DNA of 64,000 nt. Origin: Kribbella italica (GTDB lineage Bacteria; Actinomycetota; Actinomycetes; Propionibacteriales; Kribbellaceae). Under the pieces are notes generated by a model. The model saw nothing but the letters and a program-made list of their open reading frames with translations. It did not search any database and was not told the DNA's origin. The stretch covers positions 6,820,001 through 6,884,000 of the forward strand of contig NZ_JACHMY010000001.1 in assembly GCF_014205135.1 (NCBI RefSeq), given 5' to 3'. The translations under genes were made by a program, and so were the position numbers. Below, in pieces: positions 25,866-34,029 of this stretch. How positions within the stretch are numbered: the first letter of the stretch is position 1; every line of letters begins with the position of its first letter.

Positions 25866-27026
25866 GTGACCTTCGGAGACCGGCTGAGGGAGTACCGGCA
25901 ACACCGAGGTTGGTCCTTGGCCGACCTCAGCAAAGCCACGCACTACCACCGCTCCTACCTGTCGAACCTTGAGAACGGCCGCAAGCTCCCCAACGAGGAT
26001 CTGGCCCGCGTTTGTGACGAAGTACTACGCGCCAAGGGCGAGCTGCTGGCAGCGGCCAGAGATGACACGGTCTCCAAGCTCGACCAGACTCCATGGCAAA
26101 CGGCCGAGCTCGTCCAACGGATGCAAGCCAGCGACACCACGGCAGGCACCCTTGAGAGCCTGCACTCAACCGTCGAAGAGCTGTGCTGCCAGTACAACCA
26201 CCGCGACGCCCTTGAGCTGCGGCAGGAAGCGCATAGCTGGCTACAGCACGTCACAGGCCTCCTGCGTCGTCCGGTCGGCCTGAAAGCCCACGCAGACCTC
26301 CTAGTGGCCGGTGGATGGCTTGCCTTACTGGCTGGGTGTGTCGAGTACGACCTAGGAATGCGAACAGCAGCAGAGTCCACCAGGACCGCAGCGATGCAGC
26401 TAGGTCTAGAGGCCGGCCACCCAGAGATCACCGGTTGGGGCCACGAGATGACTGCCTGGTTCGCTCTGACACAAGGCCGCTTCCGCCAGGCTGTCGACGC
26501 ATCCCAGCGTGGGCAAGCCATCGCGAAGACCAGCAGCGTGCATGTCCAACTCATCGCTCAGGAGGCCAAGGCCAAAGCGCGGCTCGGTGAGTCTGGGCTG
26601 CACACTGTGCTTGAGCGGGGTCGAGACGTCCTCGACCGCTTGCCCTACCCGGACCGGCCGGACAACCATTTCAAAATCGATCCCGCCAAGTGGGACTACT
26701 ACGCGATGGACGTTCACCGAATCGCCCGAGACGACGACCTGGCCACCAAGTACGCCAGCGCCGTCATCAGCGACAACATCACTCCAGACGGCCACGAACT
26801 AAGCCCAATGCGAGTCTCTGAGTGCCGCATCACCCTCGGCATGGTTGCAGGCCGCGAAGGCGACCTTGAGCAGGCCGTAGGCCTAGGCCTCACCGGCCTC
26901 AAGGACGGCCGCCAAAGCAAGGTCCACTTACAGATGATCGCCGGAGAACTTGACCAGGAACTCCGCCAACGCTTCCCCAGCGAGGGCCTCGTTACTGAGT
27001 TCGAAGAAGCCTTGCGCGGGCTCTGA
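25866..27026 (+). CDS. XRE-type HTH protein with TPR-like C-terminus
   Basis: 386 aa from GTG 25866, with AGGAG upstream (11-base spacing); the frame is open further upstream. Residues 3–65 are an XRE HTH (FGDRLREYRQHRGWSLADLS, YHRSYLSNLENGRKLPNEDL). Residues 80–386 are helical and TPR-like (AGCVEYDLGMRTAAESTRTA, GRFRQAVDASQRGQAIAKTS, MVAGREGDLEQAVGLG), as in regulators that sense peptides or partners. Such proteins are frequent in AICEs and Streptomyces. It may be a cargo regulator or may regulate excision; neither is shown by sequence. Confidence 0.8.
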   Translation: MTFGDRLREYRQHRGWSLADLSKATHYHRSYLSNLENGRKLPNEDLARVCDEVLRAKGELLAAARDDTVSKLDQTPWQTAELVQRMQASDTTAGTLESLHSTVEELCCQYNHRDALELRQEAHSWLQHVTGLLRRPVGLKAHADLLVAGGWLALLAGCVEYDLGMRTAAESTRTAAMQLGLEAGHPEITGWGHEMTAWFALTQGRFRQAVDASQRGQAIAKTSSVHVQLIAQEAKAKARLGESGLHTVLERGRDVLDRLPYPDRPDNHFKIDPAKWDYYAMDVHRIARDDDLATKYASAVISDNITPDGHELSPMRVSECRITLGMVAGREGDLEQAVGLGLTGLKDGRQSKVHLQMIAGELDQELRQRFPSEGLVTEFEEALRGL

Positions 27027-27275
27027 GACACCCGAGTTTTGGTGGGCGTTGTAGCGCTGGAGGTTGCCGTCGGTGAGCGTCTTCAGGGGCAACGAGGAGA
27101 GCCGAGTCGATCGGAGTGAGCGACGCTCGGCGGACCAGTTACGCTCTGGCCGCCACTCCACCTGAGACACGAAATACACGGCGTCAGCCATCGCCGCCGC
27201 ATAGACTGGACTTCTGGGCGCGGACGAGCTATAGCGGGTTGGCCGCGTGTCGATGACACTCAGAGGTGATCAACC

Positions 27276-27341
27276 ATGAGTATGAGGACTGAAGGGATGG
27301 TGATGCGTTGTCGAGTTCCACATGGGTCCCAAGGTCCCTGA
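27276..27341 (+). CDS. Possible 21-codon leader ORF before the cargo operon
   Basis: ATG 27276 follows a good ribosome site (GAGGTGATC) and the frame ends TGA, overlapping the next ATG as TGATG (27339–27343). The peptide MSMRTEGMVMRCRVPHGSQG is unremarkable. The arrangement suggests translational coupling that sets the level of the TIGR04255-family protein. It could equally be a misplaced start. Confidence 0.35.
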   Translation: MSMRTEGMVMRCRVPHGSQGP

Positions 27342-28102
27342 TGGCTGAGCATCGGCCGTTCTCCAGCGGGACCCACTACGCCAAGGCTCCGATCGTGGAG
27401 GCGATCCTCGAATTTCAGGTCGAGTCACCTCTGTCGGATCTCGATGAACTCCTCCCCTTGGCAGACCGGCTAGAGGGATGGAGCGATGCGACTCACGACT
27501 ACCTACTAGCTAGTGAGGTCGCGCTCTCGCCTGCCGGTGCGGAGGTGGCATCACCACAGCACGTCGCGCACATCTTTTCCCGCGCGGATCAAGCGAGAAC
27601 GCTGCATGCCGCCCTTGATCGGTGTGCCTACTCATGGGGCGCAAATTACGAGACTTGGGAAGAGCTTGCCAGCGAAGCTGTGGCGGCCTGGGAGGTCTAT
27701 CGAGACCTCGCGAAGCCAACCCACCTTCGGAGGATTGGTACCCGCTTCGTCAATGTTATAGATATTCCGTCAACTGTGGTCGAGATAAAAGATTATCTCA
27801 GAACGTCAGTAGATATATCGCCGTACTTACCGCAGGCGCTTGAGGGGTTCTTCATGCAGGTTGAAGTGCCGCTCGACTATGAACACCAAATGGGGGTAAA
27901 GATATCGTCCACCATTGCGCTCGCTCCTCCTGGAAGTACGCGCATAGTCTTGGATCTGGATACCTATAAGCGCTGCAATCTGGATCTTCAGGGCGCTGAC
28001 CTGACCGACAGGTTATGGTCAGAGTTGTCGACCTTGAGGGAAGCGAAAGACTACGTATTTGAGGCATGTATCACAGATGCAACAAGGGGGCTGATCAGAT
28101 AA
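27341..28102 (+). CDS. TIGR04255 family protein (AICE cargo)
   Basis: 253 aa from ATG 27341. The opening HYAKAPIVEAILEFQVESPL matches the start signature of the TIGR04255 family (PIVEA-hE), and the middle carries LRRIGTRFVNVIDIP and MQVEVPLDYEHQMGVKISST, in line with its beta-rich repeat core. Members are sporadic, often on mobile DNA, with no established biochemistry. The second half is AT-rich (ATA, TTA, AGA codons) compared with the flanks, a sign of recent acquisition. It heads a three-gene unit with the next two ORFs. Confidence 0.75.
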   Translation: MAEHRPFSSGTHYAKAPIVEAILEFQVESPLSDLDELLPLADRLEGWSDATHDYLLASEVALSPAGAEVASPQHVAHIFSRADQARTLHAALDRCAYSWGANYETWEELASEAVAAWEVYRDLAKPTHLRRIGTRFVNVIDIPSTVVEIKDYLRTSVDISPYLPQALEGFFMQVEVPLDYEHQMGVKISSTIALAPPGSTRIVLDLDTYKRCNLDLQGADLTDRLWSELSTLREAKDYVFEACITDATRGLIR

Positions 28103-28136
28103 ATTGCCGACCGCAAATACGAATCAAGAGAGTACG

Positions 28137-28361
28137 GTGAACCGCGCGAGCACGCGCAGTGCGCTAACGTCGGCGCCGGTGCAGGATGCTCAGCAGCGGC
28201 TTGCGTTCACGTCGCAGTTCTGGCGAGACCAGCAGGAGGTGTCGATGGCGATGCGCTCGCTGCCTTCAACTATGTTCAGGACGGTGACTCTCGACGGGGC
28301 CGGCGCGGACTCCTTGAAGGTGAAGAAATTCGTCGAACTCGTCGACAATGATGAGTGGTGA
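28137..28361 (+). CDS. Small unknown protein, 74 aa (AICE cargo)
   Basis: GTG 28137 follows GAGAG with 5-base spacing. The sequence (LTSAPVQDAQQRLAFTSQFW, RDQQEVSMAMRSLPSTMFRT, then a VKKFVELVDNDEW end) is helical at first and acidic at the end, with no recognised domain. It lies 34 bases after the TIGR04255 gene and overlaps the next gene by 7 bases, so the three are translationally linked. Its size and position would suit an adaptor or antitoxin-like partner, but that is inference. Confidence 0.55.
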   Translation: MNRASTRSALTSAPVQDAQQRLAFTSQFWRDQQEVSMAMRSLPSTMFRTVTLDGAGADSLKVKKFVELVDNDEW

Positions 28362-28918
28362 CTGAAGCCGACGAGGACTGGTCCGTCGTCGATTGTGACC
28401 GATGGCTTAGTCCAGGGGATCTTTTTACGAGCGTTCCAGTGCCCGTTATCCGGGACGTGACGGGGGCGACCTCGATGGTGATCAGCAGGGGTCCGGCCAT
28501 GCTGATCACTCACGGATGCTCGCTGGACAAATGCACGCGGTCTGGGGTGGCGAAGCTCGAACGCGCTCACTTTCTACCGCTGCAGAGTCTCCACTCCACC
28601 ACTGGGGACCGGCAACGACTGTTGAAAGACAAGCAGAAAGAGATCGAGCCTGTCGAGGGCCTTTATCTTGGAGAAGTTCCAAGATTCGGGGAAGCATTTG
28701 TCGCGATGTCAGACCCATTCTCGGTGCCAGCAGACTATTTTGCCCTAGAGGTCATTCAAGTTGTTGAGCCTTCGGGAAAGCCGGGTTGGCGAATAGTGCC
28801 GGGTCAAAACGATACTCGTTTCGGGCGTATCAAACAGGTATGCCTTGATCATTTCCACCGCAAGTGGATCGGCTACTGGACGCGCTTGGCTATTGATGAG
28901 AAGCAATCCGATGCGTGA
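28355..28918 (+). CDS. Unknown protein with THGCSLDK motif, 187 aa (AICE cargo)
   Basis: GTG 28355 (or 28358) overlaps the previous stop. The protein has a beta-rich start (VPVPVIRDVTGATSMVISRG), then PAMLITHGCSLDKCTRSGVA. The hydrophobic strand followed by T/S-H-x-C-x-h resembles the (I/V)SxxCDh motif in a group of uncharacterised mobile-element proteins; a metal or nucleotide site is possible. The end (RFGRIKQVCLDHFHRKWIGY) is basic. Codon use is less GC-biased than in the AICE core genes. Its 3' end overlaps the convergent GNAT gene by 29 bases. Function unknown. Confidence 0.6.
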   Translation: MVTEADEDWSVVDCDRWLSPGDLFTSVPVPVIRDVTGATSMVISRGPAMLITHGCSLDKCTRSGVAKLERAHFLPLQSLHSTTGDRQRLLKDKQKEIEPVEGLYLGEVPRFGEAFVAMSDPFSVPADYFALEVIQVVEPSGKPGWRIVPGQNDTRFGRIKQVCLDHFHRKWIGYWTRLAIDEKQSDA

Positions 28919-29426
28919 CGGTGGGCCCGTCGAGTTGCTTTAGATCTTTCTGGAACAACGCGCCACTCATGCGGCCCGGGATGTTGCATGTGCGAACGTG
29001 CTGGAATCCGTGTGAGATGTAGTAGCTGTGCAACATGGTATTGGTGCTCCAGCAGTTCAACCGGATCCAGTGCTTGCCATCTTGGCGCGCCTGTCCGGTT
29101 ACCGCTTCAAGCAGGGCTGAGCCATAGCCGTTGCCGTGTTCTGTGACGAAGAATCGGCTTATGTAGGTCTGTGGCTCGGCTAACTCTTCAGGGCTCCAGA
29201 AGTCGACTTCTGGGTCGATAATCGCCATCATGGCGACCAGTTGGCCGTCGATCTTCCAGCCGACGAAGGGGAAGCGGTCGAAGTCGTGGTCGATGTTGGC
29301 GTGGACCTGGGCCATGTCGAGGCCGCCCCGGTATTGGTCGGTGCCCTTCGTTGCGAGCCATTCGCCTGCGTCGTCGCGGACCTGGTGGACGAGCTGCCGG
29401 TGCGATTCGTCAAGGGTGATGAGCAT
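28890..29426 (-). CDS. GNAT-family acetyltransferase in operon with GntR
   Basis: 178 aa. GNAT fold: WKIDGQLVAMMAIIDPEVDF, then YISRFFVTEHGNGYGSALLE (acetyl-CoA motif: HGNGYGSAL), and LNCWSTNTMLHSYYISHGFQ as motif B. Its ATG overlaps the GntR stop by one base (TGATG), so the two are coupled. AICE and ICE GntR repressors are often followed by a small accessory gene; the acetyl acceptor is unknown. It could acetylate a small molecule or a protein such as a toxin. Confidence 0.8.
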   Translation of the reverse strand: MLITLDESHRQLVHQVRDDAGEWLATKGTDQYRGGLDMAQVHANIDHDFDRFPFVGWKIDGQLVAMMAIIDPEVDFWSPEELAEPQTYISRFFVTEHGNGYGSALLEAVTGQARQDGKHWIRLNCWSTNTMLHSYYISHGFQHVRTCNIPGRMSGALFQKDLKQLDGPTVTHRIASHQ

Positions 29427-30157
29427 CAGTCGTCCGAGTTGAGGTCGTAGGAGACTTCTACGCGGTCGGCGGCCATGCGGGAGACCATGTAGCGAACCGG
29501 TCGGCCCTCGGCGTCGTAGCCGACGCGGCTATGGACGAGTAGCGGGGTGCCCGGCGCCATCATGAGGCGCTGCGACTCGTCTGCGCTGGGCATGCGGGCC
29601 GTGAGGAGGTCGTGCCAGCGGGTCTGCTTGTGGCCACTTGCGGCGAGTAGACCGCCTTTGACTGCGAGGTCTTTGGGATTCCAGAACAGATCACTCCCGT
29701 CCGTTACGAACGGCGGGAAGTAGGAGTCGCTGAGCTGGTGAGGTTCGTCGTTGACCCAGCGGAGGCGATTTCGTGCCTGGATCGCTGTACCTACAGGGAT
29801 CTTGAGCGCTTCGGCGACATCGGCCGGCGCCTCGATGCTGAGGATTTGCATGTCGTTCCTGGGGATCCCACCTTGAGCCCTGATCGTGTTCGACCAGGCG
29901 TCGCCATCGTTGTTGTGGGCCTTCTCCCACTCGGCCATTTTCCATTCCCAGCGGTGAATCTTGCGGACTTGCCGGGTCCTGCCCTGGCTGCTGGTAATCA
30001 GTCCTTCGGCCTCTAGAAGGGCCAGTGCAGCACGCACCGTGTTCCGGCTCGCGCCGTAGCGCTCCACCAGCTCGGCCTCACTGGGCAGGGGGGAGCCTGG
30101 CTCCCCGAGCGAGTCGCGGATCAGCCGCGCAACCCGCTCTTGCAACGTCTCTGGCAT
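29426..30157 (-). CDS. GntR/UTRA-type transfer repressor (KorSA-like)
   Basis: 243 aa. Residues 1–70: GntR winged helix (LQERVARLIRDSLGEPGSPL, PSEAELVERYGASRNTVRAA, LEAEGLITSSQGRTRQV). Residues 95–240: UTRA ligand-binding domain (IEAPADVAEALKIPVGTAIQ, LVHSRVGYDAEGRPVRYM, DRVEVSYDL). In AICEs such proteins (KorSA of pSAM2) repress replication and transfer genes and their own transcription. The gene is divergent from the transfer region, with an inverted-repeat operator array between them, which fits that role. Confidence 0.88.
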   Translation of the reverse strand: MPETLQERVARLIRDSLGEPGSPLPSEAELVERYGASRNTVRAALALLEAEGLITSSQGRTRQVRKIHRWEWKMAEWEKAHNNDGDAWSNTIRAQGGIPRNDMQILSIEAPADVAEALKIPVGTAIQARNRLRWVNDEPHQLSDSYFPPFVTDGSDLFWNPKDLAVKGGLLAASGHKQTRWHDLLTARMPSADESQRLMMAPGTPLLVHSRVGYDAEGRPVRYMVSRMAADRVEVSYDLNSDD

Positions 30158-30170
30158 CTCAATTCCTCTC

Positions 30171-30247
30171 GTCTACTTGACAAGCTTAGCCAGCTTGTTC
30201 CAACATGTCACTCAGGCAACTTGTTCCCACAAGCTGTACAAGTAGAC
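30171..30247. promoter_or_regulatory. GntR-type operator array between the repressor and transfer genes
   Basis: Outer arms GTCTACTTG (30171) and CAAGTAGAC (30239–30247) are exact inverted copies 77 bases apart. Inside are further CTTGTTCC direct repeats (30194, 30220) and ACAAGC units (30180, 30229). GTCTAC is the half-site pattern of GntR/HutC regulators. Several dimers could bind and shut both promoters. Confidence 0.7.
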
Positions 30248-30345
30248 CAAGACCGATAGGACCCGAAAGACGACGCCCCGGCGGTGGCACCCGCCGAGGC
30301 GTCTGGGGTCGCTCTCATCCGTTTCTGCAGAGGAGCACGCAACCC

Positions 30346-30594
30346 ATGAGCATCATCTCCCTTCCGGCCTCCCGCAGCGAAGACCCAAGTGCAGCAGACC
30401 TGGCCGAGATCGAGCAGGAGTGGCCGCTGATCGCGGCCGAGCTGGATTTGCTGGATGCCGAGATCGCCTATATCACCGCTGGCCCTGCCGCATCGGTTCT
30501 GGACCGGCGCCGGGTACGCCGCGCCGAACGCCGCGTTTTGGCCGTGAGCCGCGAACTGGCCACCGACGAGGTCATTGTGGACGGTGCCGCATGA
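30346..30594 (+). CDS. DUF6284-like small AICE protein
   Basis: 82 aa from ATG 30346, with AGAGGAG 10 bases upstream. It is a helical protein, IEQEWPLIAAELDLLDAEIA, followed by DRRRVRRAERRVLAVSRELA. This layout (acidic helix then Arg-rich helix) fits the DUF6284 family of AICE and Streptomyces proteins as I know it; function unknown. It is the first gene of a run of overlapping genes leading to traB, so it is under the GntR-type operator. Confidence 0.6.
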   Translation: MSIISLPASRSEDPSAADLAEIEQEWPLIAAELDLLDAEIAYITAGPAASVLDRRRVRRAERRVLAVSRELATDEVIVDGAA

Positions 30595-30953
30595 GCGCCG
30601 CTGCCATGGCCCGCGCCGCTGACGCTGCCTACGAGGCGATTCGGACTTTGAACCACGAAACGCTCGCCCGATCGGTGGCCGCCCCGGAGGCGTACGACGT
30701 ACTCGGCAACCTGCAACAGGTCGGATTCGCCTTGGACCAGTTGACGCGCCAGCTCGGCGCCGGACTGGTCCGGTCACTGACCACGCACGACGTGTACGAC
30801 GACAAGGGCGACCCTGCCAAGAGCGTCGCGCTCGCGGTCGACTCGCTGCTGTTGGCGGGGCAGCACGCCCGCCGAGTTGGGGAATGCCTGACGAACGCGC
30901 AAGCCGTGATCGCGGGCCAGGGCAACACCGGCGTCAAGGAGGCTCGGTCATGA
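30591..30953 (+). CDS. Small AICE transfer-region protein, 120 aa
   Basis: ATG 30591 overlaps the upstream stop as ATGA. The protein is all-helical (AMARAADAAYEAIRTLNHET, PEAYDVLGNLQQVGFALDQL, SVALAVDSLLLAGQHARRVG) and neutral, with no membrane segment. Proteins of this type recur next to spd/tra genes in AICEs and have no defined role. Overlap with both neighbours shows operon membership. Confidence 0.6.
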   Translation: MSAAAMARAADAAYEAIRTLNHETLARSVAAPEAYDVLGNLQQVGFALDQLTRQLGAGLVRSLTTHDVYDDKGDPAKSVALAVDSLLLAGQHARRVGECLTNAQAVIAGQGNTGVKEARS

Positions 30954-31768
30954 GCATGCCGCTTCGTAGCAGCTACCCGGTTCCTGTTGAGGACCTGATC
31001 CCGACCGCCCGCAAGCTGGCTGCGGACCTGGGCACGGTCCCTTCTCGGAACCGGATCATGAAGGAATTCCGGATCGGTGCGGACAAGGCCCGTGCGATCC
31101 GCGACGCGCTCACCGAGCCGACCCCGGACCCAACGCCGGAACCGGCTGCGCCGCATCTGAAGGCGGTTGAGAACCGGACGGACCTGGAACCGACCGCGAG
31201 TGACGATGAGATGCCCTCCGCGCCGAGGGAGGGGGCATCTCCGCAGGTCACGCCTCCTACAGACCTGGGCACGGTTGCCGAAACCACCCAACCCGAGGAG
31301 GTTCCCGCGGCTGCCGCTCGGGATGCCAACCCGATCCGTTCGTGGCCGGTGCTGTTGCTGGCGCTGCCCGCGTTCGTCGCGGTCTGGTCCGGCTGGGTCG
31401 GGCTCGGTGAGCTGACCGGGTTCGGTGTGGTCCACCCGCTGCCGGGGATCGCGGACAGCTTCACCATCAACTCGGCCATCACGCTACCGATCGGTGTCGA
31501 GACGTACGCCGCGTTCGCGCTGCGGGTGTGGCTGTCCGGTCAGGTCCCTGTACCGGCCCGTCGGTTTGCGAAGTGGTCTGCACTGTCCGCGCTCGTGCTC
31601 GGCGCGCTCGGCCAAGTCGCCTACCACCTCCTAGACGCCGCTGGGGTCACCCAGGCGCCCTGGTGGATCACCACCGTCGTTGCCTGCCTTCCGGTCGCCG
31701 TACTCGGCATGGGCGCCGCCCTCGCCCACCTGATCCACCTTCAGCCCACCGAAAACGGGGAGAAGTGA
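30950..31768 (+). CDS. Membrane protein of the transfer region (DUF2637/SpdB-like)
   Basis: 272 aa. The N-terminus carries a short HTH-like segment (VPSRNRIMKEFRIGADKARA) and a Pro/Glu-rich linker. Residues 125–265 have four hydrophobic helices (WPVLLLALPAFVAVWSGWVG, AITLPIGVETYAAFALRVWL, ALSALVLGALGQVAYHLLDA, TVVACLPVAVLGMGAALAHL). This layout matches spread proteins (Spd/DUF2637) that help plasmid DNA move between hyphal compartments after TraB-mediated entry. It ends 2 bases before traB. Confidence 0.7.
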   Translation: MSMPLRSSYPVPVEDLIPTARKLAADLGTVPSRNRIMKEFRIGADKARAIRDALTEPTPDPTPEPAAPHLKAVENRTDLEPTASDDEMPSAPREGASPQVTPPTDLGTVAETTQPEEVPAAAARDANPIRSWPVLLLALPAFVAVWSGWVGLGELTGFGVVHPLPGIADSFTINSAITLPIGVETYAAFALRVWLSGQVPVPARRFAKWSALSALVLGALGQVAYHLLDAAGVTQAPWWITTVVACLPVAVLGMGAALAHLIHLQPTENGEK

Positions 31769-31770
31769 CC

Positions 31771-33975
31771 ATGCCCGAGAATGCCAATGAGATCCCCGAG
31801 CCGATCGACCTGGACGCCCGCCGCGCCCGCCGTGACGACACCGCCCCGGCCGCCTCGGCTGAGTCGACCGAAAGTGCCGGCGTAGCGGTGCCGCTGTCGG
31901 TTGGTGAGGTCGAGCGGATGGATACCGCCTATGAGGTCGCGTTGGACGACGACGCGGAGACCGGTGCGGGCAAGGTGTTGGTGCCGGTGGATACGCCGGG
32001 TTTGGCGGTGCCGGTGACGCCGGGGGAGCGGCTGCCGATCATCCCGGTTCACCTGCTCCCGCAGAACCTTCGCGCCACGGTCCGGCGTGCGGTGGTCCGG
32101 TCGGGTCACGTGGCCGCGTTCCACGCGGTCCGGTCGCCGTGGTACGGCGCCAAGCTGGCCTGGTTCGCCGGTCGTGGCTTCGCTCGTGTGGTCAGCAACC
32201 AACTGCGGTGGTGGTGGGTGCCGAACTCGTTTGCCCTTGAGCAGAAGGCTGCTGACGGCAACGAGCTGAAGGAGTGGGAGAAGATCCACCGCGAGCTGAA
32301 GCGGACCCGGCTGTGGCGTGGCGGCGTTCTCGCGGCCCAGAACCTTGGCCTTGCCATCAGTGCGCCAATTGCCCTGAACGCTGCTCCTACGGCTGCTGTG
32401 GCGCTTGCTGGTGCTGGTCTGGTCGCTGCGGCGGCGCATTACGGGCGTCCGGCTGGTCAGACCCTGGTCGGTACGGCGGTGGTCGCTGCACGGTTCCGGA
32501 AGCTGAACTCTGACATCGTGCTGCGCGCCTACTACGCGGCCGGACTCGGCAAGCCGGACCGTGCCGACCAGGAGGTGCGGTTCGGGTCGCAGATGTCGCG
32601 TGATGCCCGCAACACCGGCTCTCAGGTGCTGGTGGATCTCCCGTATGGCAAGGGCTGGTCGGACGTGTCCGGTAGCAGGGAGAAGATCGCTTCCGGGCTG
32701 GACGTGCACGTGAATCAGGTGTTCCTGACGCCGGACAAGACCAGCTCGCGCCGCCACACGTTGTTCGTGGCCGACCGTGACCCACTCGCCGTCCCGGTCG
32801 GCCGGACATCGTTGCTGGACTGCAAGCGCCGGTCGATTTGGAAGGCGTTCGTGATCGGCCGCGATGAGCGGGACTCGCCGGTCAAGCTGTCGCTGATGTG
32901 GAACTCGCTGCTGGTCGGCGCCCAGCCCCGCAAGGGCAAGACGTACTTCGCGCGCCTCCTGGCGCTCTACGCCGCGTTGGATCCGAACGTCCGGTTGATC
33001 GTGGTCGACGGGAAGAACTCGCCGGACTGGCTGGCGTTCAAGAAGGTTGCCCACCGCATCGTTTTCGGCACCCATCCCAACCCGAACACTGATGACCCGA
33101 TCGAGACGTTCCGGGCGATCCTCGACGAGATCCTTGCCCACATCGACCGGGTGAACAGCATTCTGACGACGCTGCCGGTGGAGCTGTGCCCGGAAGGCAA
33201 GCTCACTGAGGAACTGCACAACGATCCCCGCTACCCGGACCTGCACGTCCTGGTGCTGGTGATGGAGGAGTTTCAGGTGTACTTCGAGACTGAGGACCAG
33301 GCGGTCAACAAGGAGATCGCCGCCAAGCTGTCCCGTATCCAAGCCGTCGGCCCGTCGGCGGGTGTGATCATCGAGTCCAGCTCGCAGAAGCCGTCCGGTG
33401 TTGGTGCGGGCGACGTGGCGCGGTTGTTCAACCGGTACAGGGATAACCACACGCTGCGGTTCGCGCTGAAGTGTGGCAACCGGGTCGTGTCCGAGGCGAT
33501 CTTGGGCGGTGACGCCTACCAGGAAGGCTTCGACGCAGCGACCCTGCCGGTCGGTGACGAGTACCGGGGCGTCGGCTACCTGTACGGCGCCTCCGACGCG
33601 ACGCCGACCGTGCGGACCGAGCTGGCCGACGCGACCGACGCGGACAAGATCCTGACCGCCGCTCGCGTGCTGCGGGAACGGCTCGGACTGCTGTCCGGCA
33701 TGGCGGCAGGCGAGGAGATGCAGCGCGGTAGCCGTGACGTCCTGGCCGACATCCTCACCGTCATGGGCGCCGACACTGCTGCCCACTGGGACACGATCGC
33801 CGGTCGGTTGGCCGACCAGATGCCGGAGCAGTACGACGGCACCACGCCGGACGCGATCTCGGCTCAGGCGCGCGGGCTGAACGTGTCCAGCGTCAACGTG
33901 AAGCGCGACGGCGCGACCCGCAAGGGCGCCAAGGCCGACGACATCCGCGCCGCCATCGCCCGCCGCAACACCTAA
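31771..33975 (+). CDS. traB: TraB/FtsK-type DNA translocase for conjugation
   Basis: 734 aa from ATG 31771. An N-terminal membrane-proximal region (LGLAISAPIALNAAPTAAVA, then ALAGAGLVAAAAHYG) anchors it. The ATPase core has Walker A GAQPRKGKTYFARL (about residue 388) and Walker B LHVLVLVMEEFQVY, as in FtsK/SpoIIIE proteins. The C-terminal ~90 residues (VLADILTVMGADTAAHWDTI, ISAQARGLNVSSVNVKRDGA) look like the winged-helix DNA-recognition domain that reads short repeats in the clt locus. AICE transfer needs only this hexameric pump. The GGTAGCGG array begins 55 bases after its stop. Confidence 0.9.
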   Translation: MPENANEIPEPIDLDARRARRDDTAPAASAESTESAGVAVPLSVGEVERMDTAYEVALDDDAETGAGKVLVPVDTPGLAVPVTPGERLPIIPVHLLPQNLRATVRRAVVRSGHVAAFHAVRSPWYGAKLAWFAGRGFARVVSNQLRWWWVPNSFALEQKAADGNELKEWEKIHRELKRTRLWRGGVLAAQNLGLAISAPIALNAAPTAAVALAGAGLVAAAAHYGRPAGQTLVGTAVVAARFRKLNSDIVLRAYYAAGLGKPDRADQEVRFGSQMSRDARNTGSQVLVDLPYGKGWSDVSGSREKIASGLDVHVNQVFLTPDKTSSRRHTLFVADRDPLAVPVGRTSLLDCKRRSIWKAFVIGRDERDSPVKLSLMWNSLLVGAQPRKGKTYFARLLALYAALDPNVRLIVVDGKNSPDWLAFKKVAHRIVFGTHPNPNTDDPIETFRAILDEILAHIDRVNSILTTLPVELCPEGKLTEELHNDPRYPDLHVLVLVMEEFQVYFETEDQAVNKEIAAKLSRIQAVGPSAGVIIESSSQKPSGVGAGDVARLFNRYRDNHTLRFALKCGNRVVSEAILGGDAYQEGFDAATLPVGDEYRGVGYLYGASDATPTVRTELADATDADKILTAARVLRERLGLLSGMAAGEEMQRGSRDVLADILTVMGADTAAHWDTIAGRLADQMPEQYDGTTPDAISAQARGLNVSSVNVKRDGATRKGAKADDIRAAIARRNT

Positions 33976-34029
33976 ACCGCGCGGGCAACAGAGAGTCACC
34001 AACTCATCAGGGGCAGCGGGACAGCCGGA

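Noticed and set aside
26928-27191. An 87-codon minus-strand frame after the XRE/TPR gene
   Set aside because: It overlaps the XRE/TPR gene end, has no clear ribosome site and no recognisable domain; possible but not supportable.
27341-28918. A classic toxin–antitoxin pair
   Set aside because: Sizes and coupling would permit it, but no toxin fold or antitoxin DNA-binding domain is recognisable; kept only as an unknown cargo block.
31741-34002. A 753-codon frame antisense to traB
   Set aside because: It mirrors the traB codons in GC-rich DNA and shows His/Arg/Gln-rich composition typical of antisense shadows.
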